Assembly (NCBI GenBank): GCA_020025275.1
Contig: JAHHSI010000006.1
Span: 36,892 to 100,891, forward strand
Length of the DNA stretch: 64,000 nt
Source: Oscillospiraceae bacterium
Lineage (GTDB): Bacteria > Bacillota > Clostridia > Oscillospirales > Oscillospiraceae
Reading direction: 5' to 3'
Made by a program: the position numbers and the translations under genes. Numbering within the stretch: the first letter of the stretch is position 1; each line of letters begins with the position of its first letter. The notes under the pieces are model-generated. The model was not told the origin of the DNA, did no database searches, and was given only the letters and a program-made list of their open reading frames with translations. Below are positions 10,004-19,775 of this stretch, in pieces.

Positions 10004-10713
10004 TCCGACATCTTTGGAAATCCTACAAGGATCAGCGAGGGCAGATGCATAGGGGAGTGCAGGACATCCGGATGGACTGGCAGCCCGGCGAATTCATTTC
10101 CATCATCGGCGAGAGCGGTTCGGGGAAGAGCACACTGGCAAAACTGCTGCTGGGCCTTGAGGTTCCGGACCGCGGTTCGATCCGGATGGACGGCGTTGAA
10201 CTGACGGCACTGCACTTTCGCGGATGGAAGCAGCAGCGTCGTTTCTTGCAGGGCGTCTTTCAGGATGCGTCCGGCACCATGAACCCCTGCCGCAGCATTT
10301 ATACAAACATCGAGGAAGCGCTGGTCAACCTGACCGGAGCATCGGCCCCACAGCGACGGGAGTGCCTGCTGTCTCTTATGGCGCAGGCGGGGCTGTCGGA
10401 GAAGCTGCTGGATGTGCCGGTCAGGCAGCTGTCCGGCGGAGAACAGCGCCGCTTTGCGCTGATCAAGGCCCTGTCGGTGCGGCCCCGGTATCTGGTGCTG
10501 GACGAGGTCACCAGCGGACTGGATCTGGTTTCCGCAGAGGCGGTGCTCCAACTGCTGGAGCGGTGCAGACAGGAAACCAACTGCGGCGTTCTATGGATCA
10601 CCCATGATCGGCGCAGCGCTGAGCAGGTGTCCGACCGCATCTTTCAGATGCAGCAGGGCCGTCTGGTCCTTGAAGGCATACATCAAATCAAAACAAAGGA
10701 GATCGTAGTATGA
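9982..10713 (+). CDS. ABC importer ATPase, NikE/DppF type
   Basis: A 243-residue second nucleotide-binding subunit. The Walker A is GESGSGKST, the Q-loop is in VFQDASGTMNP, the signature is QLSGGEQRR, the Walker B is YLVLDEVTSGLD and the switch histidine is in WITHD. I chose GTG at 9982, because a GGAGG site lies about six bases upstream; the in-frame ATG at 9934 would add 16 residues inside the previous gene and has no ribosome-binding site. It overlaps the solute-binding protein start by four bases. Confidence 0.87.
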   Translation: MAVEGVVIRHLWKSYKDQRGQMHRGVQDIRMDWQPGEFISIIGESGSGKSTLAKLLLGLEVPDRGSIRMDGVELTALHFRGWKQQRRFLQGVFQDASGTMNPCRSIYTNIEEALVNLTGASAPQRRECLLSLMAQAGLSEKLLDVPVRQLSGGEQRRFALIKALSVRPRYLVLDEVTSGLDLVSAEAVLQLLERCRQETNCGVLWITHDRRSAEQVSDRIFQMQQGRLVLEGIHQIKTKEIVV

Positions 10714-12326
10714 AGTGGAAAAAAACAGTAAACCTGCTGCTTTGTGCAGTGATGATTTTTGCATTGGCCGCCTGCGGCAGCAACGGAGCACCCGAGCCGG
10801 CGGATGGACAGGGCGATGGCCCCAAAGTGCTGACGATGGCCGTCAGCGCGGAACTCAATACACTCTACCCGCTGAATATGGATGTCCAGAACAATGTGGC
10901 CACGAAACTCTGCTATGAGGGACTGGTCAACTATGAAGACGGCAAAGTGGTTCCGTGCCTGGCCGAACGATGGGAGTTTTCCAACGACGGAAAAGATCTG
11001 ACCTTCTACTTGAAGAAAGGCGTGCAATACCACGACGGGACGGTGTTTTCTGCCCAGGCCGTGAAGGAGTGCTTTGATTTTGCCAAAGGCAATCCAAACT
11101 TCGGGGCCATTCGGGCCGTCTGCAATCTGGAGAGCGTGGAAGTTGTGGATGACTATACCGTCATCTTCCACTATCCCAACGCATACTTTGCCTATCTGTA
11201 CGACTTCTGCTATCCCGAGGTGATGATTCTGGAGTCGCCGCAGGTGATTCTGCCGGAAGAGGATGAAAACCGTTATATGTCCATGCGCGGGGTTGTGGGC
11301 ACCGGCCCGTATATCTACGACCAGATCGTGGAAGGCGACTACGTCCGTTTTGTCCGCAACGATACGTACTGGGGAGAGAAACCCTACTATGACGAAGTGA
11401 TCGTCAAGTACATCCCGGAGTCCTCTGCCCGCCTGCAGGCACTGCAGAACGGGGAGATTGACATGATCTACGGCAGCGCACTGCTGACGTGGGATGACTA
11501 TGCACAGGCCACCTCGCTGCCCAACATCAAGGGGATCGTGTCCCCCTATGATTCCAATACGCGGAACCTTGTGCTCAACGCCTCCGGCGCCAAGCTGGCA
11601 GATCAGAAGGTCCGGGAGGCTGTTGCCTATGCCATTGACAAGGAGGCCTTGTCCGCAGGCCTGACGCTGGGCAACGAGGAGGCGGCCCAAAAGTTGTTCC
11701 CGGCGGGGACACCCTATACGGACGGAGAACTGAACGTTGTGCGCACCTTCGACCGGGCAAGGGCAGAAGCACTGTTGGAGCAGGCCGGTTGGCACAAAAA
11801 CGAGAGCACGGGGATCCGTGAAAAGGACGGCGAACCCCTGCACCTGACCTTTACCTACGATTCCGGCAACGCCATGAATCAGGATCTGGCCATCATGATC
11901 CGCAGCCAGCTGGCCGACGTGGGAATCGACGTGACCACCGTGGGACAGGATATGATGACGTGGTGGAAGGAGGGGGCCTCCGGTCATTACGACATTACGA
12001 TTTGGAACACGGAGCAGCCCTACACCTCACCGCACAACTATTTTGCACCTATGCTCAACCGCTCTGCCCATGCGCCCAGCCTGGCAGGATTGCCTGACGC
12101 AGACCAGTTTACGGCCTATATTGAAGAATTCCAGACAACCGATGAGGAAGCGCGCGTGCAGGAAATTTTTTCCTATCTGCTGAACTATGACAACGACCGG
12201 GTGCTGGATGTGCCGCTGCTGTATGTCAAGGATATGATCGTCTTTGCTACGGACAAGATTGCCGACTATACCTTTACCAGTACGCCGATGTTCTTTGACA
12301 TCCGACAAATCAAGCCAGTCAAGTAA
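10710..12326 (+). CDS. Solute-binding lipoprotein, NikA/family-5 type
   Basis: A 538-residue extracellular solute receptor for the importer. The lipoprotein signal peptide ends in ALAAC with the lipid-bearing Cys22. Family-5 motifs follow: a YEGLV element, a LAERWEFSNDGKDLTFYLKKG-type block (about 75-95) and a GTGPYIYD segment near 195. The overall pattern is closer to NikA, which binds nickel-metallophore complexes, than to oligopeptide receptors, but ligand residues cannot be assigned. It is fully coupled to the ATPase upstream (ATGA overlap). The gap to the ABC half-transporters downstream holds a hairpin with a short T-run. Confidence 0.87.
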   Translation: MKWKKTVNLLLCAVMIFALAACGSNGAPEPADGQGDGPKVLTMAVSAELNTLYPLNMDVQNNVATKLCYEGLVNYEDGKVVPCLAERWEFSNDGKDLTFYLKKGVQYHDGTVFSAQAVKECFDFAKGNPNFGAIRAVCNLESVEVVDDYTVIFHYPNAYFAYLYDFCYPEVMILESPQVILPEEDENRYMSMRGVVGTGPYIYDQIVEGDYVRFVRNDTYWGEKPYYDEVIVKYIPESSARLQALQNGEIDMIYGSALLTWDDYAQATSLPNIKGIVSPYDSNTRNLVLNASGAKLADQKVREAVAYAIDKEALSAGLTLGNEEAAQKLFPAGTPYTDGELNVVRTFDRARAEALLEQAGWHKNESTGIREKDGEPLHLTFTYDSGNAMNQDLAIMIRSQLADVGIDVTTVGQDMMTWWKEGASGHYDITIWNTEQPYTSPHNYFAPMLNRSAHAPSLAGLPDADQFTAYIEEFQTTDEEARVQEIFSYLLNYDNDRVLDVPLLYVKDMIVFATDKIADYTFTSTPMFFDIRQIKPVK

Positions 12327-12391
12327 ATCCCTCGTCCGAGGGAAACGAGGATGGCTGCCTCATGGCAGGTGTCTTTCGTGTACAGAAAAAC

Positions 12392-12430
12392 GGATGGCAG
12401 GTCATTCAAATGGAACTGCCATCCATTTTT
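12392..12430 (+). terminator. Weak terminator/attenuator inside the operon
   Basis: GGATGGCAG and CTGCCATCC form a 9-bp stem around a 15-base loop, followed by ATTTTT. It lies between the solute-binding protein and the first half-transporter, 22 bases before the next start codon, and would reduce expression of the downstream pair. Confidence 0.5.
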
Positions 12431-12451
12431 GAAAAAGAGAGGGGAGAGGCT

Positions 12452-14260
12452 ATGGAGCCAAAGAAGGAAAGAGCGCTGAGAAACATGTTTGCGTATGCCG
12501 GGAAATACCATATACTGACGGTTCTCGGCTGTATTTTGTCCGGGATCAGTACGGTTTTCTCGCTGCTGCCGTTCGTTTGCATCTGGCTTGTGCTGCGGGA
12601 CTTGATCCATGCGGCGTCTGCCGGCAGCATAACGCTTGCCGCGGCCAGCGGGCGGTACGCCTGGGCGGCCGTGATTTTTGCGGTGGTCAGCATTGTGCTG
12701 TATTTTCTGGCACTGATTTGTGCGCATCTGGCGGCCTTCCGTACGGCCTCCTGTATGCGAAAAACCGCGATCCACCATCTCATGAAGCTGCCGATGGGGT
12801 ATTTCTGCGAAAATGCCACTGGGCGGCTGCGCAAAATCATTGACGACAATGCCGGCCTGACCGAGGAATTCCTCGCCCACCAGCTGCCGGATCTGGCGGG
12901 AGCGGCGGTGATGCCCGTGGCGGTGATTGTCGTGCTGTTCGTGTTTGATTGGCGGCTGGGGCTCTGCTGTCTGCTGCCCATGGGGCTCAGTGTTCTCTTC
13001 CTGCACCGGATCATGGGAGGGGAGAATGCACAGTTTATGGACAAGTATATGACGGCATTGGAAACCATGAACAAAGAGGGGGTGGAGTACGTGCGCGGAA
13101 TCCCGGTGGTCAAGGTCTTTCAGCAGACCATCGACTCGTTTCGCAATTTTCGCGCGTCCATCGATGCTTACGAGACTTTTGCCACGGGGTATGCACTGCG
13201 GTGCCGGCTGCCACTGACCGGCTTTACGGTGACACTGCACAGCACCTTCGTGCTGCTGATCCCGGCGGGGATGCTGCTTCTGAGCGGCGTCAGTGCGCAG
13301 GCGGACTATGAAACGCTGCTGTTGGATTTTCTATTTTACTGTCTCTTTTATCCGGCCTGTGCAGCCATGATGCAGCGGATCATGTGCGCTGGAGAACAGC
13401 TGATGGCGGCCCAAAGCGCCGTCAATCGTCTGGAGGAGATTTTGGCGGAAAAGGAGATGCCGCACCCCGTTGCGCCCCGCCGGCCTGCGGACGCATCGGT
13501 TCGCTTTGCGGATGTCTCCTTCTCCTATCCGGGCAGCCGGGAAAAGGCGCTGGATCACGTGAGTTTTGAGGTGCCGGCCGGACAGACTACGGCGCTGGTG
13601 GGCGCTTCCGGCAGCGGGAAGAGCACGGTTGCCCGGCTGATCCCGCGCTTTTATGATGTGCAGGAGGGCTCCGTGTCTATCGGCGGAGTGGATGTCCGGG
13701 AGATGGAGATGCACGGCATCATGGAGCAGGTCGCCTTCGTATTTCAGAATACCCGCCTATATAAGGATACGCTGCTCCACAATCTGAAAGCGGCCCGCCC
13801 TGAGGCGACACGGGAGGACGTGCAGCGGGCCGCAGAGGCGGCGCAGTGCGGAGAGCTTCTCGCCCGCTTGCCCCAGGGGTTGGACACCATGGTGGGCCAC
13901 GGCGGCAGCGACCTATCCGGCGGTGAAAAGCAGAGGATTGCCTTGGCACGGGCGATTTTGAAAGATGCCCCCCTTGTGCTGCTGGATGAAGCCACAGCTT
14001 TTGCAGACGCGGAAAATGAAGCTAAGATTCAGAAGGTGCTTACCCAGCTGATGGCGCACAAAACGGTCTTGATGATCGCCCACCGGCTCTCCACGATCCG
14101 TAATGCTGATCAGATTCTGGTCTTTGCCGCGGGACGGATTGTGGAGCGGGGAACCCATGCAGAACTGCTGAACCGGCACGGTGTCTACTGGCGGATGTGG
14201 CAGGAGGGGCAACAGGCCGCTGCATGGGACGTGGGTCAAGGAGGACAGGCGGATGCGTAA
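12452..14260 (+). CDS. ABC half-transporter resembling YbtP/IrtA type
   Basis: A 602-residue fusion of a six-helix membrane domain (about 15-310) with an ATPase. ATPase motifs are Walker A GASGSGKST, signature DLSGGEKQR and Walker B LVLLDEATAF, with the H-loop in IAHRLST. ATG at 12452 follows GAGGGGAGAG; a longer in-frame start at 12362 would run through the hairpin. It pairs with the next gene and overlaps it by eight bases, so the two probably form a heterodimer. Exporter-fold pairs beside an AraC regulator and metallophore transporters resemble YbtPQ, which import metal-yersiniabactin. The direction of transport here cannot be proved from sequence. Confidence 0.85.
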   Translation: MEPKKERALRNMFAYAGKYHILTVLGCILSGISTVFSLLPFVCIWLVLRDLIHAASAGSITLAAASGRYAWAAVIFAVVSIVLYFLALICAHLAAFRTASCMRKTAIHHLMKLPMGYFCENATGRLRKIIDDNAGLTEEFLAHQLPDLAGAAVMPVAVIVVLFVFDWRLGLCCLLPMGLSVLFLHRIMGGENAQFMDKYMTALETMNKEGVEYVRGIPVVKVFQQTIDSFRNFRASIDAYETFATGYALRCRLPLTGFTVTLHSTFVLLIPAGMLLLSGVSAQADYETLLLDFLFYCLFYPACAAMMQRIMCAGEQLMAAQSAVNRLEEILAEKEMPHPVAPRRPADASVRFADVSFSYPGSREKALDHVSFEVPAGQTTALVGASGSGKSTVARLIPRFYDVQEGSVSIGGVDVREMEMHGIMEQVAFVFQNTRLYKDTLLHNLKAARPEATREDVQRAAEAAQCGELLARLPQGLDTMVGHGGSDLSGGEKQRIALARAILKDAPLVLLDEATAFADAENEAKIQKVLTQLMAHKTVLMIAHRLSTIRNADQILVFAAGRIVERGTHAELLNRHGVYWRMWQEGQQAAAWDVGQGGQADA

Positions 14261-15998
14261 TCAGTTCAAAAAGGCATATGGCCTGAGTGAGCAGGGGGCA
14301 AAAGATCTGTGCAGGGGGATCGTCTTTGCCGTGTTGAAAAATATCAGCCTGCTGCTGCCGGTCAGCTTACTGGCGGCGGTGCTGCACCAGATGGCGGCTC
14401 CCCTGCTGGGTGAAGCGACGGAGGAGACAAGTGCGGCGGTATACACGGGGATCGGTCTTGTCATTCTGGCGGTCCTCTTTGCCTTTCACTATTGGCAGTA
14501 TACGGCGGCGTATGTGGGGACCTATCAGGAGAGCAGTCGGCGCCGGGTCCGTCTGGCTGAAAAGCTGCGCACGCTCCCACTGACCTTCTTTCATCAGCGA
14601 GATCTGGCCGATGTAACAAGCACTATGATGGGGGATTGTGCCAGTCTGGAACACGCATTTTCCCATGCGGTGCCCCAATTTTTCGGTGCGGTTCTCTCTG
14701 CCGGACTGGTCTGTACGGGGTTGTTGGTGCTCAACTGGCAGATGGGACTGGCACTTTTGTGGGTGGTCCCGGTCTCGTTTGCCATGGTGCTGTTTTCCCG
14801 TACATGGCAGCAAAAGTGGAGCAAGAAACATCAGGCGGCCCGCCTTGAAATGGCCGACGCTGTGCAGGAATGTCTGGAAACCGTGCAGGAGATCCGAGCC
14901 TGCCAACAGGAAGAGGCGTATCTGAAACGTCTGGATGCCAGCATAGATGCGGCAGAAAAGGCGCATGTTACCTCGGAACTGGCCACCGCCAGCCTGTTGA
15001 TGAGCGCGCAAATGTTTTTGCGGCTGGGGCTGGTGTCGGTGATTTTTGTGGGGCAGAGCCTTGTGGTACAGGGGCGGGCGACGCTGTTTACGTACCTCTT
15101 GTTCCTGCTTGCCGCATCCCGAATCTATGATCCGCTCTCAGACGCCATGGCCAATATGGCGGAGCTGTTTTCGGTACAGCTTTCCGTGAAACGGTGGCGG
15201 GAGATTGTAGACAATCCGGAGGAAACGGGAGTCAAAGAATTCCACCCCGACAGCTATGACGTGACTTTTGAAAGGGTGGACTTCGCGTATGAAAAGGGCA
15301 AGCCGGTACTAAAGGATGTATCCTTTACAGCAAAACAGGGAGAAGTCACGGCACTGGTGGGGCCCTCCGGCAGCGGAAAGAGCACGGCGGCTCAGTTGGC
15401 GGCCAAATTCTATGTCCCGGATCGCGGACGAATCCTGCTGGGGGGGATCGACATTGCCACCGTTCATTCCTCGGCACTGATGCCATGCTTCTCCATCGTC
15501 TTTCAGGATGTGGTGCTTTTTAACCAGACCGTGATGGAAAACATCCGGATCGGCCGGAAAGACGCCACGGACGAGGAGGTGGTGGCCGCGGCCAAAGCGG
15601 CGCAGTGCCACGAGTTTATTGGCAGGCTGCCGCAGGGATACCAGACGGTCATCGGGGAAAACGGAGCCACGCTCTCCGGCGGTGAATGTCAGCGTCTGTC
15701 CATTGCGCGGGCATTGCTGAAGGATGCGCCGGTGATCCTGCTGGATGAGGCGACAGCATCACTGGATGTGGACAACGAGACGAAGATGCATCAGGCGATC
15801 TCGCGCTTGATTCAGGGAAAAACCGTGCTGCTCATTGCGCATCGGATGCGGACCGTCGTCTCCGCCGATCGGATTGTGGTTTTATCAGACGGAACCGTGG
15901 CGGAATGCGGAACCCATCAGACGCTGATGCAAAAGGAGGGGCTGTACCAGAGACTGGTTGGCCTGCAGAGCGAGGCCGACCGCTGGACACTGCCCTGA
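14253..15998 (+). CDS. ABC half-transporter resembling YbtQ/IrtB type
   Basis: A 581-residue membrane-ATPase fusion, partner of the preceding gene. Six hydrophobic segments fill about 25-300. ATPase motifs are Walker A GPSGSGKST, signature TLSGGECQR and Walker B VILLDEATASLD. The catalytic glutamate after Walker B is present in both partners. ATG at 14253 follows AAGGAGGAC and lies inside the end of the previous gene. It is the last gene of the cluster. No clear plus-strand T-rich terminator follows it. Confidence 0.85.
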   Translation: MRNQFKKAYGLSEQGAKDLCRGIVFAVLKNISLLLPVSLLAAVLHQMAAPLLGEATEETSAAVYTGIGLVILAVLFAFHYWQYTAAYVGTYQESSRRRVRLAEKLRTLPLTFFHQRDLADVTSTMMGDCASLEHAFSHAVPQFFGAVLSAGLVCTGLLVLNWQMGLALLWVVPVSFAMVLFSRTWQQKWSKKHQAARLEMADAVQECLETVQEIRACQQEEAYLKRLDASIDAAEKAHVTSELATASLLMSAQMFLRLGLVSVIFVGQSLVVQGRATLFTYLLFLLAASRIYDPLSDAMANMAELFSVQLSVKRWREIVDNPEETGVKEFHPDSYDVTFERVDFAYEKGKPVLKDVSFTAKQGEVTALVGPSGSGKSTAAQLAAKFYVPDRGRILLGGIDIATVHSSALMPCFSIVFQDVVLFNQTVMENIRIGRKDATDEEVVAAAKAAQCHEFIGRLPQGYQTVIGENGATLSGGECQRLSIARALLKDAPVILLDEATASLDVDNETKMHQAISRLIQGKTVLLIAHRMRTVVSADRIVVLSDGTVAECGTHQTLMQKEGLYQRLVGLQSEADRWTLP

Positions 15999-16077
15999 TA
16001 GCGGACGCGGCGGAAGTGCTCCGGCGGGTGATCGGACGAAGAGTCTGAGATGTGCGGCCCCGGGCGATGACGGATTC

Positions 16078-16121
16078 AAAAAAACAGCAGCCCCAAAGTC
16101 ATCATGACTTTGGGGCTGCTG
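16078..16121 (-). terminator. Terminator of the cobalamin operon
   Basis: CAGCAGCCCCAAAGTCAT pairs perfectly with ATGACTTTGGGGCTGCTG, and on the minus strand the stem is followed by seven T. It lies 166 bases past the cbiP stop codon. The stem could also slow plus-strand transcripts from the ABC genes, but there is no plus-strand T-run. Confidence 0.85.
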
Positions 16122-16286
16122 TGCGCTATGATACGGGAAGCGAACGCATTTCCAACTGAAAGGCCGGGACTGGTGCATGGTTTCCACGGATGCGGAGAGA
16201 GCACGGAGAAGTGCCATAGCTGCCGCAGGGCCGGCTGAGAATCGGTCCGGCGGCGGTTTTAGGGGTGATCATTGCGGCCGGGCGCT

Positions 16287-17750
16287 TTAGGCCTCCCGGT
16301 TCAAAATGCGATAGACCAGCTCCATATCCAGTCCGCGGCGCACCGCATCGGCCAAACGGTCGTACTGCTGTTCCCGGTACGCCTGCACGTCGAAGGTGGC
16401 GATGGCGGAGAAGTCGATGCCCTTCTGCCGGCAGATCGCCTGTAGAATGGTGTCGGCAACCTCGGGGGCGTCGAAGATGCCGTGGATATAGCTGCCGTAC
16501 ACCGTATTGTGACGAATGACAGGGGGGAGGGATTCCTCGCTGCGCCCCATATGGATCTCGTATCCGGCATAGGACAGGCCGTTTAAGGAGGACAGCGGTC
16601 CGGAGATGTTGGCAAAGACGCCCTTGGTCTGGGTCTGTACCTTCTCACCCCGGAACACGGTGTCCACGGGCAGCAGCGACAGACCGGCGATTTCGGTGGT
16701 GCCGGCCGCCTCCACGCCGTCCGGGTCCGTGATGGTCCGGCCCAACATCTGATAGCCCCCGCAGATGCCGAATACCAGCGTTCCGGCGTCAGCTGCTTTC
16801 AGAATGGCTGCCTCCAATCCGTTTTGGCGCAGCCACTGCAGATCGGCGATGGTGCTCTTCGTGCCGGGCAGCAGGATCATGTCCGGTTTTTCCAGATCAC
16901 CAACACTGTCCACGTACCGCAGGGAGACGTTGTCATAGCGCTCGAAGGGGCTGAAATCGGTAAAGTTGGAGATCCGTGGCAGTCGGATGACCGCCAGATC
17001 CAGCAGCTTCCGGCCGGTCTTGCGGGAGAAGCGCTCGGAGAGACTGTCCTCGTCGTCGATGTCCACATAGGTGTAGGGGATGACGCCGGCCACCGGTACG
17101 CCGCAGAGTTCCTCCAGCAGCCGAAGCCCCGGCTCCAAAATGGCGCGGTCGCCCCGGAACTTATTGACGATGGTGCCGCGGATGCGCTGCTTTTCCTCGT
17201 CCTCCAGCAGGGCGATGGTGCCATAGAGCTGGGCAAAGACGCCGCCGCGGTCAATATCCCCCACCAACAGGACGGGGGCGTCTACCATTTTGGCCATGCC
17301 CATGTTCACGATGTCCTCCTGCTTGAGATTGATCTCGGCAGGGGAGCCGGCCCCTTCTATGACGATGATGTCGTTCTCGGCGGCCAGAGAGTGATATGCC
17401 TCCAAAATGGCGGGAATGTAGGCCTGCTTCTTCCGGTAGTACTCCATGGCCCGCATATTGCCCTGCACCACGCCGTTTACAATCACCTGACTGCCCACAT
17501 CGGTGGTGGGCTTGAGCAAAATGGGGTTCATGCGGACATCTGGCGCAATGCCGGCGGCCTCGGCCTGCACCACCTGTGCCCGGCCCATCTCGCCGCCGTC
17601 CGCCGTGATGAAGGAGTTCAGGGCCATATTCTGGCTTTTGAACGGAGCGACCCGATAGCCGTCTTGTTTGAAAATGCGGCACAGCCCCGCACACAGGAGA
17701 CTTTTGCCTGCATTGGACATCGTGCCCTGAATCATAATGTTTTTTGCCAT
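16287..17750 (-). CDS. cbiP: Adenosylcobyric acid synthase
   Basis: This glutamine- and ATP-dependent amidase adds four amide groups to adenosylcobyrinic acid a,c-diamide. The 487-residue length is standard. The N-terminal synthetase domain opens with the P-loop-like QGTMSNAGKS (residues 8-17) and shows the KSQNMALNS and VIEGAGSPAEINL motifs. The C-terminal class-I glutaminase-like domain holds the catalytic Cys in FGICGGYQMLG and a later His near SYIHGIFD. It is the last gene of the riboswitch-led operon, overlapping cobD by 19 bases, and ends 166 bases before the operon terminator. Confidence 0.95.
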   Translation of the reverse strand: MAKNIMIQGTMSNAGKSLLCAGLCRIFKQDGYRVAPFKSQNMALNSFITADGGEMGRAQVVQAEAAGIAPDVRMNPILLKPTTDVGSQVIVNGVVQGNMRAMEYYRKKQAYIPAILEAYHSLAAENDIIVIEGAGSPAEINLKQEDIVNMGMAKMVDAPVLLVGDIDRGGVFAQLYGTIALLEDEEKQRIRGTIVNKFRGDRAILEPGLRLLEELCGVPVAGVIPYTYVDIDDEDSLSERFSRKTGRKLLDLAVIRLPRISNFTDFSPFERYDNVSLRYVDSVGDLEKPDMILLPGTKSTIADLQWLRQNGLEAAILKAADAGTLVFGICGGYQMLGRTITDPDGVEAAGTTEIAGLSLLPVDTVFRGEKVQTQTKGVFANISGPLSSLNGLSYAGYEIHMGRSEESLPPVIRHNTVYGSYIHGIFDAPEVADTILQAICRQKGIDFSAIATFDVQAYREQQYDRLADAVRRGLDMELVYRILNREA

Positions 17751-18805
17751 AATTTCTCATCCTCCGCCAACTGCTGCAGTGCAGAAATCAATGCGTTATT
17801 TTCCTCGGGAAGCCGGACAGCGATCCGATACCAGCCGGGGCCCAGTCCGTGGTAATTGTCACAGTTCCGAAGGGAGATCCCCCGCTGTGCCATCTGAGTA
17901 TGCAGCTGCGGCGGCCCCTGAAACAAAAGAAAATTGGCCTGCGACGGACACACCCAGAAGCCGAGCTGTATTAGACGTGTTTGCAGCCATGCCCGCTGAG
18001 TGCGGATCAGCGTCCGGGTATCCTGCAAAAACTGTGTCTCGTGCAGGGCGGCGATGCCGGCCGCCTGCGCCGGGGTGGAGACGTTCCATGGCGGGACGGC
18101 GGCGGACATTCCGGCCAGCAGCTGCGGATCGGCACTGAGGCAGTAGCCCAGTCGGAGCCCGGCCATGCCGTAGCTTTTGGTAAAGGCCTTCAGGATCAGC
18201 AGTTCCGGCGTATCCTGCAGAAACTCTTTCAGACTTTTCCCGTGGTCGGTCAGATCCAGAAAACACTCATCGGCAAACAGTCGGCAGCCGGACTCCCGGC
18301 AAAAGGCCAGCACTTGACGCAGCACGGCCTCATCCATCAACTTTCCGGTGGGGTTGTTGGGGTTGCAAAGAAAGATCACGTCCGGTTTTTGTGCACGTAA
18401 AAAGGGGAGAAAATCTGGACCGATTGTGAACTCGGTCTCCTGTCGTAAAAAATACCGCTGCGGCACGCAGCCCACGCGCTGCAGCCCCAGTGTATATTCA
18501 GAAAAGGTGGGGGCGATCTCCACGGCGCGTTTTGGCCGGACGGCCTCACAAAAGGAATAGATCAGCTCCGCGGCACCGTTGCCGCAGAGGACATAGTCGG
18601 GGGAGACGGCTTCAAAGGCCGCGATCTGCTGCACCAAGGTCCGACAGTACGGGTCGGGGTAGCGGTGCAGCCGGCAGAGGCTCTCCTGCACGGCCTGCAC
18701 AACGCCCGGCGGTGTACCGAGGGGGTTGGTATTGGCAGAAAAATCCAGTTGTACGCGGCCTGTATAGATATCGCCGCCGTGTGGGTTCCGGGAATGATAG
18801 AGCAT
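17732..18805 (-). CDS. cobD: Threonine-phosphate decarboxylase
   Basis: A PLP enzyme that makes (R)-1-amino-2-propanol O-phosphate, the linker to the lower nucleotide loop of cobalamin. At 357 residues it is a fold-type I aminotransferase relative. It has the SANTNPLG N-terminal motif, a CNPNNPTG cofactor motif and the PLP lysine in KAFTKSYGMAGLRLGY. Histidinol-phosphate aminotransferase is the main alternative by sequence, but position between cbiB and cbiP settles the call. Confidence 0.92.
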   Translation of the reverse strand: MLYHSRNPHGGDIYTGRVQLDFSANTNPLGTPPGVVQAVQESLCRLHRYPDPYCRTLVQQIAAFEAVSPDYVLCGNGAAELIYSFCEAVRPKRAVEIAPTFSEYTLGLQRVGCVPQRYFLRQETEFTIGPDFLPFLRAQKPDVIFLCNPNNPTGKLMDEAVLRQVLAFCRESGCRLFADECFLDLTDHGKSLKEFLQDTPELLILKAFTKSYGMAGLRLGYCLSADPQLLAGMSAAVPPWNVSTPAQAAGIAALHETQFLQDTRTLIRTQRAWLQTRLIQLGFWVCPSQANFLLFQGPPQLHTQMAQRGISLRNCDNYHGLGPGWYRIAVRLPEENNALISALQQLAEDEKLWQKTL

Positions 18806-18806
18806 A

Positions 18807-19775
18807 TTATCGTACCGCCAAAAGGATCAGTTTGATGCCTGCAAAGAGCAGGAGTGCCAGAAGTGCCGTGCCGTACAGCAGACGGCAGGAACGGGGGATG
18901 TCTGCCGGTTCAATATCCCGCAAAGCATCGCCAATGGTTTTTTTCTTGTGCAGGATGCCGTGGTAAAAAGCGTCCCCGGCCAGCTGCAGACCCAGAAGTC
19001 CCGCACAGACAGACTCGGTCTGAGCGGAGTTGGGACTTGCGTGGTTATAGCGGTCACGCCAAAAGATGTGCCAGCCGTGTTTGACCGGAAGTCGCAGCAG
19101 CCATCCGGCGCCCAGCATCAAAAGAGCCGAGAGCCGGGCCGGGAGGTAATTCATCACGTCGTCCATTTTGGCCGGGATGCGCCCGATGTTTCGGTACGGG
19201 GGCTCTACATAGCCCAGCATGGAGTCCATGGTATTGACGGCCTTATAGAAAAAACCAAGGGGGGCGCCGCCCAGAGTAAGAAAGAACAGCGGAGCCACAA
19301 CGCCGTCGGAGGTGTTTTCTGCCACGGTCTCCACGGCGGCACGGGTGATGGCGGGAGCGTCCAGCTGCGCCGTGTCCCGGCCCACGATCATGGAGACGGC
19401 CGCACGGGCCTGTTCCAGATCGCCGGTATTCAGGGCGTCATAGACCTTCATACTCTCACTGCGCAGCGACTTGGTGGCGATGATCTGCCAGCACATAAGA
19501 CTCTCCGCCGCCAGGCGCAGCCAGGGGCTGATCTCGTGGCAGAGCCAGAGGATGACGGCGGGGAGCGCCGTGGAAACGACCGTGACCAGAATCCACAGCA
19601 CGCCGCCGGCCAGCTGCTCACCGGCAGCCGATTTCGGAAACAGACGGCGCAGGAGCGTTTCCAGTGCGTCGATCAGCTTGCCGATGAACACAACAGGATG
19701 GGGGAGACTGTGGGGATCACCCAGAAGAAGATCGATACCAAAGCCGAGGCAGAGAGCGCCCAAAGACCAGATCAT
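18807..19775 (-). CDS. cbiB: Adenosylcobinamide-phosphate synthase
   Basis: An integral membrane enzyme that joins aminopropanol (phosphate) to adenosylcobyric acid. The 322-residue protein has several membrane helices and the hallmark blocks GFGIDLLLGDPHSLPHPVV near the N-terminus, ENTSDGVVAPLFF in the middle, and a Y..RD.YNHASPNSAQTE-like segment. It is one base before cobD and its start overlaps the end of the cbiJET fusion by four bases. Confidence 0.94.
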   Translation of the reverse strand: MIWSLGALCLGFGIDLLLGDPHSLPHPVVFIGKLIDALETLLRRLFPKSAAGEQLAGGVLWILVTVVSTALPAVILWLCHEISPWLRLAAESLMCWQIIATKSLRSESMKVYDALNTGDLEQARAAVSMIVGRDTAQLDAPAITRAAVETVAENTSDGVVAPLFFLTLGGAPLGFFYKAVNTMDSMLGYVEPPYRNIGRIPAKMDDVMNYLPARLSALLMLGAGWLLRLPVKHGWHIFWRDRYNHASPNSAQTESVCAGLLGLQLAGDAFYHGILHKKKTIGDALRDIEPADIPRSCRLLYGTALLALLLFAGIKLILLAVR

